Below are positions 55,863 to 64,000 of a stretch of 64,000 bases of DNA, one piece after another. Below the pieces are notes generated by a model that was not told the origin of the DNA, did not search any database, and saw nothing but the letters and a program-made list of their open reading frames with translations. A program made the translations under genes and the position numbers. How positions within the stretch are numbered: the first letter of the stretch is position 1; the number at the start of each line of letters is the position of its first letter. This stretch comes from Procambarus clarkii (taxonomy: Eukaryota; Arthropoda; Malacostraca; Decapoda; Cambaridae), in contig NC_091172.1 of NCBI RefSeq assembly GCF_040958095.1, forward strand, positions 7,898,611 to 7,962,610, in the 5' to 3' direction.

Positions 55863-57523
55863 TTGGCGAAAATGAATATCATACTCTCTGACCAAACTAA
55901 GTTCCAAAGGGTAACGAAGGACACTACAGCCGAATTAAAAGCAAAGGTCAACAAACTGATCGAAACTGTGAACGCCAAGAAATTCGGACTCCACCTGCCA
56001 AAGACCATTGGGGAATATAAACCTGGATATGCGTATGGAAATGTCAAGACACACAAGCCTGGAAACCCACTTCAGTCAATCATTAGCCAGATACCCACAC
56101 CCACGTACAGACTGGCGAAGCGACTCAACGGCCTGCTGACTCCTTATGTTCCTTGCGCCTTCAGCCTGAAGTCTCCAAAGGAATTTGTTGACTTACTGCA
56201 GGGCACATGGGCCACAGGGATAAGAGCCTCGTTGGACGTAGAATCGCTGTTTACCAACGTACCTGTGGACGAGACAATCGGGATGATAGCCGACAGAGTG
56301 TATCGGGATCCAGCCTGTACTCCTCTTGACATACCAGAAAATATTCTGAGGAAACTACTCCAAGCTTGTACTAAAGAGGCACCCTTCTTAAGCCCGGATG
56401 GGCACATGTATAAGCAAGTAGATGGGGTCGCCATGGGTTCTCCCCTAGGTGTCCTGTTTGCAAACTTCTACATGGGTACCATCGAGCAAAAAGTCTTAGT
56501 CGACATGAACTTGAACCGGCCATATACTGCAGGTATGTTGACGACATTTTTACACAGGTACCTGATGTCAGACATCTGCAGGAGCTGAAGGAGGCATTTG
56601 AGCAGAGTTCCGTGCTGCGTTTCACTTACGAGATGGAAAAGGATGGGAAGCTGCCCTTTCTAGATGTAACAGTCATGGAAAAGGGCGGAGGTTTCCACAC
56701 TGCAGTCTACACTAAGGAAACAAACATAGGAATGTGCCTAAATGCCAACAGCGACTGCCCAGACAGGTACAAGAGGAGTGTTGTTAACGCATATGTCGAC
56801 CGTGCTCTCAGCCACAGCTCAGAATGGAAGCAAGTCGACGAAGAACTCTGTAGGGTAAGGCAGGTCCTAGTCAATAACGGCTTCTCCAATGGTTTCGTCG
56901 AAGACATCATAAGAAGGAAAGTGAAAAGCCATGCAACCTCTGAAGAGACAACTAACACAACACCTATACCCCCTATTAGACTATTTTACAGGAACTTCTT
57001 TTCCACAGCTCATAAAACGGAGGAAAGGGTACTGAAAGATATTGTTAATAGAAACGTTATCCCTACAGACAAAAATCAGAGGATACAACTGACGATTTAC
57101 TATAAAACCAGAAAAACGGCCAGCCTACTCATGAGAAACTCTCCAGACACAAAACAGAACGCTTTAAAAGAGACTAACGTCGTCTATGCCTTCAAATGCC
57201 CTCTTGGGGACTGTAAGCTCCAAAAAACCCAGTATATAGGCAAGACAACAACATCTCTTTCTAGGCGTTTAACGATGCATAAGCAACAGGGCTCCATTAA
57301 GGAACATATAATCTCTTCCCACAACCAAACCATCGCCAGAGAAATCCTAGTAAACACAGAAATCATCGATAGATACAGCGATAGCAGGCGGCTTGACGTT
57401 TGCGAGGCACTACACATCAAGAAGTCAACACCAGCAATCAACAGCCAATTATTGCACAACTATATTCTACCCACCTCAAGACTCCGCTCCAATATAGAAG
57501 CATCAAGAAATATGGACCAATAG
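55863..57523 (+). pseudogene. Penelope-like RT/GIY-YIG gene broken by one 1-base deletion
   Basis: The first frame (241 aa) runs through the fingers and palm motifs up to L-V-D-M-N-L. There element A has TTGAAACCGG and element B TTGAACCGG (about 56511-56520): one A is lost, shifting the frame just before Y-V-D-D. The second frame (303 aa from 56612) restores F-L-D-V-T-V-M-E-K and runs through Y-I-G-K-T to the same C-terminus S-R-N-M-D-Q. There is no other obvious disabling change. Confidence 0.9.
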
Positions 57524-57950
57524 GCTTTCTACAAACACTTCTATTCAATATCCATTGTTTCGTGTTCTGTCTTGTGTTGATGAAATTAATACCCTATTAA
57601 TACCACATCTTGTTCTGTCTTGTGTTAATGCCACATCACCCCTTCCACCTCACTCAAATGTAGATATAAAATCGGAGATGCGTAAGTTCTATTCAGTTGT
57701 GTATTTGTGAACTAAAGTCTTTGAAAATGTAATAAGTTTTACGAAACGCGCTCGTGTCGCGTCAGACTAGAAATAAAAATGAATTTTGGAGAATTGATTT
57801 TTGATTTACCTCCAACAGTGAAACGAAATGTACGAAAGATTGAGAAAATCCGTGTTAGAATTATTAATCTTACTTTTTCGGTCATATTTAATAATATATG
57901 TCTACAGGAAAGACTGCTACCAAAATATATTAATATATATATATATATAT
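55863..57950 (+). mobile_element. Penelope-like element B (frameshifted)
   Basis: Plus-strand copy nearly identical to element A. The body encodes RT plus GIY-YIG in two frames (55863-56588 and 56612-57523), then the shared 3' region to the (TA)n at about 57930. It retains about 20 more N-terminal codons than A (T-T-A-E-L-K-A-K-V-N-K-L-I-E), preceded by 20 residues of uncertain origin. Confidence 0.9.
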
Positions 57951-57957
57951 ATATAAT
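57928..57957. repeat. Short (TA)n between element B and foldback copy 6
   Basis: About 12 TA units; the foldback begins immediately after TAA. Confidence 0.93.
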
Positions 57958-58347
57958 GTCGTACCTAGTAGCCAGAACGCACTGCTCGGCCTACTATGCA
58001 AGGCCTGATTTGCCTAATAAGCCAAGTTTTCCTGAATTAATATATTTTCTCTAATTTTGTTCTTATGAAATGATAAAGCTACCCATTTCATTATGTATAA
58101 GCTCAATTTTTTTTATTGGAGTTAAAATTAACATAGATATATGACTGAACCTAACCAACCCTACCTAACCTAACCTAACCTAACCTATCTTTATAGGTTA
58201 GGTTAGGTTAGGTAGCCGAAAACGTTAGGTTAGGTTAGGTTAGGTAGGTTAGGTAGTCGAAAAAACATTAATTCATGAAAACTAGGCTTATTAGGCAAAT
58301 CAGGCCTTGCATAGTAGGCTGAGAAGTGAGTTCTGGCTACTAGGTAC

Positions 58348-58350
<3 letters not shown>
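57958..58350 (-). mobile_element. TTAGG-bearing foldback element, copy 6
   Basis: Same termini and internal (CCTAA)n/(GGTTA)n hairpin as copies 1-5 at 20-23 kb, in the minus orientation, 35 kb away. Again (TA)n lies on both sides. Confidence 0.88.

Positions 58351-58413
<63 letters not shown>
58351..58413. repeat. (TA)n microsatellite followed by AAATTTATAT repeats
   Basis: About 31 TA units, then three to four copies of a TAAATTTATATATAATA-type unit (to about 58465). Confidence 0.96.
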
Positions 58414-58416
<3 letters not shown>

Positions 58417-58465
58417 TTATATATATAATATAAATTTATATATAATATAAATTTATATAATATAT

Positions 58466-59519
58466 TTATAAAAATAATTAATGTAATATTTTGTATTACC
58501 ATATAATTACCTCAATACAAAGTGAAACATTTCGAGTTACAAACAATCGCCTTTTGTTCAACGCTTCAAACTTTTTATATTTTTATATAATCAGGTCTGA
58601 AAACAGTTACATTCAATTGAGTCATATATATTTCTCAATATATATATTGGGAAATTTGAACAATAAGCTGTATAAGGTTGACCCCACGCGCGTGTGTGGG
58701 CAAGAATGTTGCGTGCGCGAGTTGGTTGTTCACCTTCCTGAGTGGTGTTATACCTGGAGTATAATTGGCCGTGGAGGGTATAATTGTCCCAGCCGTGGAC
58801 GGTATAATTGTCCCAGCCGTGGACGGTATAATTGTCCCACCCACCACTGAAAAGTTCAAATTCAAGTTCTATTCGCCATTAGTGACAAAATTGCCGGTAA
58901 AAATCACAGCCTATTTTTCCAGACTATTAATAGGCTATTAGTTTAAATAAGCTGCCAACGGTTTCCTCCGCGCTCTACGTATCAGCGACCCTCAGTTTCT
59001 TGATTCTGAAATTGCCCTTATTTACTAATCAAGCTACCAACGGTAACGGCTCCAGCATACATAATGTCATCACACTTTAGACTGAGGAACATAAAGTGTG
59101 ATTCAATTGCCGATGTTTCCCATGCAATCTTGCGGAGCAGACCATGACCTTGTTGTAGATTTGTGTAGATGTCTTCTGCTTTCGTGTGGTTGAGTGAGTC
59201 AATGGGAAACTCGCTCAACCACACCAAAACTGGTTTCTACAGATGTTTTCTACTGGAGAAACCCGCTCGACGGGAGGTTGGGCTGGTCCTCCAGTCGAGT
59301 CCGGTGGAGGCAGTAGTGTCGAGAACACTGGTTGAAGAGGACGGGTTCTGCAATGGTTGTGGAGGCAGATGTGTAATTGTTGTTGTAGAAGAGAGAAGTG
59401 CTTCTGTAATGGAGTATTCTCCGGCAACCAAAGTGAAGTTTATATCTAGTATAACGTTGGTTCTATAAAAGGTAATCTCAAACTCGGCAGCTGGATGGGG
59501 GTCAACTAAGAAACAAATA
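58466..59519. other. No gene; small minisatellite and a hairpin
   Basis: 58767-58839 holds three copies of a 24-bp unit (GCCGTGGACGGTATAATTGT then CCCA). 59183-59222 is a hairpin (GTGGTTGAGTGAG / CTCGCTCAACCAC). 59220-59470 has an open frame without recognisable domains. Confidence 0.5.
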
Positions 59520-59524
59520 AATTG

Positions 59525-61465
59525 AAAGTATACGAACCACTAACTCTTGAGGTCACAGCTGCACACCTTGACTTACCATTCTCTCGTGTTGTAACAACGG
59601 ACAGAATAAGATTGGACCAATTCGTACTAGTGAAGGTTCATATACTGAGGATGACAAAGAAATTAGTGAAATCCAAAAAAAAGCAGTATGAGGACATGTT
59701 TACCACCCCGATACACAGCATGAAAGTGGAGGATCCGGACAACTTCTTTATGGGTGATATCCAAACCCCTGTAAATATAACTGATATCAACACGAGCGTG
59801 GCAGATTTTGAAAGAGAAATTGACAATATGTCCATGCATTCAGCCCCAGGTCCAGACTCATGGGATTCAATATTTATGAAGAAATGCAAAGTGCCAGTAG
59901 CACAGGCACTCAGTATAGTGTGGAGGAAGAGCTTGGACACGGGGAGATACCAGATGCGCTTAAAGCAACAGACATAGCTCCTCTACACAAGAGAGGGAGC
60001 AAAGCATTGGTAAAGAATTATTAACCAGTTGCACTAACGTCCCACATAATAAAAGTATTTGAGAGAGTGATCAGGAGCCAGGTCACTAGTTTCATGGAGA
60101 CTAATGACCTCCACAACCCAGACCAACATGGATTTAGAGCGGGAAGATCATGCCTCTCACAGCTACTTGACCATTACGACAAAATCACTGAGGCATTAGA
60201 AGAAAAACAGAACGCAGATGTGATATACACGGATTTCGCAAAGGCATTCGATAAATGTGACCATGGAGTGATAGCACACAAAATGAGGTCAATGGGAATA
60301 ACTGGTAAAGTAGGACGCTGGATACTCAGTTTTCTGTCGAACAGAACACAAAGAGTAACAGTCAACCATATAAAATAGTCCAAGCGCAGTTAAGCTCAGT
60401 ACCTCAAGGTACAGTCCTTGCACTACTGCTTTTCCTTATTTTCATATCAGATATAGACTCAAATACAAGTCACAGCTTCGTATCATCCTTTGCAGATGAC
60501 ACAAAGATCAGCATGAAAATTACCTCTGCTGAAGATATTGAAAAGCTACAAGCAGATATTAATAAAGTTTTCGACTGGGCAGCAGAAAATAACATGATAT
60601 TTAACAGCGATAAATTCCAGGTACTCAGGTACGGTAAAAATGAGAACCTTAAACAAAATACAGGTTACAAAACGCAATCAAATTTGTCCATAGTAGGAAA
60701 GCAACATGTCAAGGATTTGGGAATAATGATGTCTGACGACCTAAATTTTAGGGAGCATAAGCAAGCAAATATTGCGGCAGCCAGGAAATGATAGGATGGA
60801 TTACGAGAACTTTCAAATCCAGGGATCCCATCACAAGGGTTGTACTCTTCAAATCACTTGTGCTGTCCTGTCTTGAGTACTGCTCAGTACTCACTTTCCC
60901 CTTCAGAGCAGAAGAGATTGCTGAAATAGAGGGAGTACAGTGAACATATACGGGATACATAGACGTGATAAAGCATCTAAATTATTGGGATCGACTCAAA
61001 GCTCTCCGTATGTACTCGATAGAAAGACAGGAGAGATCAAATTATATACACGTGGAAAATACTGGAGGGACAGGTCCCAAATTTACACAGTAAAATAACA
61101 ACGTACTGGAGTGAACGATATGGAAGAAAATGCAGAATAGAACCAGTGAAGAGCAGAGGTGCCATAGGCACAATTAGATAGAACTGTGTAAACATCAGAG
61201 GTCCACGATTGTTAAACACCTTCCCAGCGAGTATAAGAAATATTACAGGAACAACCGTGGACATCTTCAAGAGGAAACTAGATAGTTTTCTCAAAGGAGT
61301 GCCGGACCAACCGGGCTGTGGTGGGTATGTGGGCCTGCGGGCCTGCGGGCCGCTCCAAGCAACAGCCTGGTGGACCACTCTCTCACAAGTTGAGCCTGGC
61401 CTCGGGCCGAGCTTGGGGAGTAAGAAGAACTCCCAGAACCCCATCAACCAGGTATCAAGATGCAC
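59525..61465 (+). pseudogene. LINE-D (L2/Crack-like), decayed
   Basis: Landmarks in order: a pre-RT region with A-P-G-P-D-S-W-D, then Q-H-G-F-R-A-G-R-S-C-L, T-D-F-A-K-A-F-D-K-C-D-H (catalytic Asp, about 60233), L-S-N-R-T-Q-R-V, V-P-Q-G-T-V-L, S-F-A-D-D-T-K-I (about 60490) and N-M-I-F-N-S-D-K-F. The C-terminus reads L-F-N-T-F-P-A-S-I-R and F-K-R-K-L-D-S-F-L. Stops or frameshifts occur near 59975, 60020, 60376 and 60790. The 3' end has GGCCTCGGGCCGAGCTTGGG and CCCATCAACCAGGTATCAAG. Confidence 0.85.
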
Positions 61466-61904
61466 TAAATTACTCGAACCGAAGTTGTGGTCCCTCGCAT
61501 ATAGTGATGGTGGTTGTGAGCCGCTATGAGTACAGGCGTTGTATGCAACACGTCTGCCAAGCGTGGCGGGACCTGTAGCCACCATGTACAAAACATGAAC
61601 CCTTCCACCCCAGTATAGTCTCCGTGTACTACACCAATACTACAAGGTGGATGCCAAGGTGGAGCAGTAATTATAATCATAAACTAACCTGTCTTGGGCC
61701 AAAAAAGCAACCGTACATGGGAACCATCACATTTGGGCGAGAGGTTGGTGAGGTTGTGTGGTGGGCGGCTGTTGTCAGCTGGTTGACGGCGTCGCGGGTC
61801 AACACTTGCCTCACCAACTTCTCAAACAATAATAATGTTGCTAATTTTTCATTCCGAGAAATTCCATCAGCGGTTGGTCGTGTGTTTACTGCTTGTGGCT
61901 GCAG
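61466..61904. other. No gene recognised
   Basis: No supported frame or repeat. Confidence 0.4.
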
Positions 61905-62118
61905 GTGAGATCTGTTAGCTCTTGGGCCCCGCCTTTCTTACCGTCGATTGTCTAATGTATTGACTCCCGACCTATTTTCCTAACCCAAATACCTGTATCT
62001 ACATTATATCACACACACATGCACAGGATACAGCCCGTAGGAGCTGTCTTAACTACCAAGTACCTAATTATTGCTAGGTGATTAGGCACATCAGGTGAAA
62101 GAAACATTGCCCGTTTAA
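61905..62118 (-). repeat. SINE-C copy (3' part)
   Basis: Plus strand: GTTAGCTCTTGGGCCCCGCC, CAGCCCGTAGGAGCTGTC, TAGGCACATCAGGTGAAAG, the reverse complement of SINE-C, with ACACACAC in the middle. Confidence 0.75.
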
Positions 62119-62149
62119 TCAACTGTTACTAACTACTAGTTTTTCTCTT

Positions 62150-62350
62150 CCCCCCCCCCCTCTCACACACACACCCATGAAGCAGCCCGTAACAGCTGTC
62201 TAACTCCCAGGTACCTTTTTACGGCCAAGTAACAGGGGCATCAGGGTGAAAGAAACTGCGCATTTTTGTTTCCGCCGGCGCCGGGAATCGAACCCCGGAC
62301 CACAGGACTACGTCTCCAGCATGCTGTCCACTCGGCCACCAGTGCCTTGT
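62150..62350 (-). repeat. SINE-C copy with near-complete tRNA-like head
   Basis: Minus strand begins GGCACTGGTGGCCGAGTGGA (box A) and has GGTCCGGGGTTCGATTCCCG (box B), then GGCGCCGGCG and the body TTTCACCCTGATGCCCCTG. The head has tRNA-like spacing and is the best preserved tRNA-related sequence in the window. The continuous SINE body argues against a functional tRNA. Confidence 0.8.
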
Positions 62351-62760
62351 GTATGTGTGTGTGTGTGGGGGTGGAGGTGACTGAGGGAGGGGTTGAGGGT
62401 AGTGTGTGGGGAGAATACGTAATGATGGCGGCAGTGTTCCACTGGTGTAGCCTCCGGTTATATTCGTGAGTGTCGCTTTGTGTCGTGCAATTTCTTCCTG
62501 GTTTTATGTTGCAAACATTCTTCCGTGGCCGCGTTTTGTTCCTTGTTCCTCTCCTTTCTCTCGTCTCTCTCTCTCTCTCCTCCCCGTGCTTCCTGCGCCG
62601 TGTCTACCATCTACTCTACCTGACTTTCTTTCCCTTTCCTCACCTGGAGCTCTAATTTATTGTCTTACTGAAATTAACTTTATTAATTTCTTGGGGAACT
62701 TGGCGGCCTTCCAAGGTGTGTAGTGTTGTATATGTTGCTGCCTCTCCCAGCTTGTAACTA
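62351..62760. other. No gene recognised
   Basis: (TG)n at 62350-62370 and a (TC)n pyrimidine tract at 62560-62585; no convincing frame. Confidence 0.45.
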
Positions 62761-63066
62761 GTATACTCAGCAGGGGAAGGTATACTCGCCTCCACGCTGT
62801 GATCATGGTGGGTATACTCAGCGGGTGAAGGTATACTCACCTCCACGCTGTGATCATGGTGGGTATACTCAGCAGGTGAAGGTATACTCACCTCCACGCT
62901 GTGGTCATGGTGGGTATACTCAGCGGGTGAAGGTATACTCACCGCCACGCTGTGGTCATGGTCGGTATACTCAGCAGGTGAAGGTATACTCACCTCCACG
63001 CTGTGATCATGGTGGGTATACTCAGCGGGTGAAGGTATACTCACCGCCACACAATGCTCATGGTGC
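62761..63066. repeat. 51-bp minisatellite, about 6 copies
   Basis: Unit contains GGTGAAGGTATACTCACCTC and CACGCTGTGATCATGGTGGG then TATACTCAGC. 51 bases is 17 codons, giving open frames on both strands. Confidence 0.96.
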
Positions 63067-63275
63067 TGGGATTTAATAATACACTCGGCTCCTGTTCCTC
63101 GGAATATTTTAATGATTTATTTCATAACAAAATACCTAAAGCTAAATACCGTTGAAATTTCTACCAAAACACCAGGCTATTGCAAGTTTTAGTATATCAC
63201 GTCTTGAAAACAGTTTAAAGTAATTCGAGGTTACGAAGGCTGTCTACATATATCAGAAGCTAGGAAGGCTGTCCA

Positions 63276-63345
63276 CACTTTACGGGCTCACCATAGACCG
63301 TGCTACATGGACAATTCGTTCAGAGTAGCTAAGTCTGAAACAGCT
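63276..63345 (+). repeat. Retroposon 3' end with double hairpin (subfamily D)
   Basis: ACGGGCTCACCATAGACCGT (one mismatch in the stem), GC, TACATGG...GAGTAGCT, AAGTCT. Third copy of this end. Confidence 0.6.
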
Positions 63346-63958
63346 GTCCATATTAACCTTGCCGGCGGCGGCGCTCGTCTGATGACATTATATTGTCACA
63401 TTTTTCCTTCTAATGCTAATACTTCAGATTCTTTCTTTGTATAAAGAAAAGTCTTTAGGCCTGTTGTGATTCTAGATCAATGGATCTACTGAGTTTTGCA
63501 CATTATACTTTCATTATAATAATACTATTCAAGATACATTGTGTTTGCTTGCTGTTAACATTCGTGTTCTCGGAGAAACAAACGCCTTTCACTTAATATA
63601 TGTATACAACGTAATATTTTGTTAGCCATGTAAATATTTGAGGCTATCCCAGGTCAGCACGGTGTGCATAGTGGGTCACGCCCAGCTGGCCCTCCCCCTC
63701 CCCCCCCAGGATCATGCCGGCTTTTTTTTTTGGGGGGGGGGGGGCGAGTGGAGAGGAATAGGTGAAGGAAAGTTTGGAAGTGGGAAGTACAGTGAGAGGT
63801 ATGAAAGCAGGCGGGCTGTCCGCCTTGCTGACACGATGTGTGGGTGTTGGTAGCTAAGCTAAGCTGGTTCCCTCTTGTCAGGGAGCTGTGAGTGTGCGAG
63901 AGGTTCTTCACATATGTTTCACCATATATGGATGTCTATAGATGAATACTGTGTAACA

Positions 63959-63961
<3 letters not shown>
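63346..63961. other. No gene recognised
   Basis: Contains C-run and G-run near 63698-63745 and AT-rich sequence; no supported frame. Confidence 0.45.

Positions 63962-64000
<39 letters not shown>
63962..64000. repeat. (TA)n microsatellite, cut by window end
   Basis: TA repeats to the last base. Confidence 0.95.

Noticed and set aside
62276..62350. Functional tRNA gene (minus strand)
   Set aside because: Box A and B and spacing are good, but the sequence continues directly into a SINE body with other copies in the window.

Overview
The window looks like a gene-poor, repeat-dominated stretch of an arthropod genome, most likely a decapod crustacean (crayfish, lobster or shrimp). The grounds are TTAGG-type telomeric pentamers inside dispersed repeats, Penelope-like elements with GIY-YIG endonucleases, several CR1/L2-like LINE families with short tandem 3' tails, many tRNA-derived SINEs, pogo/Tigger transposons, and a very high load of (TA)n, (AC)n and 24-51 bp minisatellites. 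The species assignment is inference. I found no convincing intact host protein gene and no functional tRNA or rRNA gene. The long intact reading frames are all transposable-element proteins or tandem-repeat artefacts.

Layout. 1-0.75 kb: internally deleted Tigger. 0.75-4.3 kb: no gene, then SINE and LINE fragments. 4.4-11.0 kb: four LINE copies head to tail, joined at (AC)n tracts; two keep long open RT frames. 11.0-14.8 kb: an opposite-strand LINE split by a full-length Tigger with a 601-aa transposase. 14.8-20.1 kb: mosaic of LINE 3' ends, SINEs and a foldback. 20.1-23.5 kb: a chain of (TA)n tracts and five ~390-bp foldback elements that carry TTAGG repeats. 23.5-29.3 kb: mostly unique or unrecognised DNA with LINE and SINE fragments. 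29.4-31.9 kb: two long minisatellites. 32-37 kb: foldbacks, SINEs and a badly broken intronless coding relic (34.0-35.5 kb, minus). 38.1-48.7 kb: minisatellite country, including ~99 near-identical 28-bp units, interleaved with decayed LINEs. 49-53 kb: LINE and SINE fragments and palindromes. 53.1-58.0 kb: two Penelope-like elements in inverted orientation around a (TA)n centre, followed by a sixth TTAGG foldback. 59.5-61.5 kb: decayed L2-like LINE. 61.9-64 kb: SINEs, a 51-bp minisatellite and a terminal (TA)n.

How the parts interact. LINE 3' ends finish in short tandem tails with an AGGTAA core. Those tails run into (AC)n, and the next LINE starts at the (AC)n. SINE and Penelope 3' ends run into (TA)n, and foldbacks sit inside (TA)n. 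The most interesting system here is therefore this microsatellite and retroelement cycle, together with the TTAGG-bearing foldback family and the structured 3' ends of the LINEs. Family names LINE-A to LINE-E and SINE-A to SINE-G are labels used only in this annotation.
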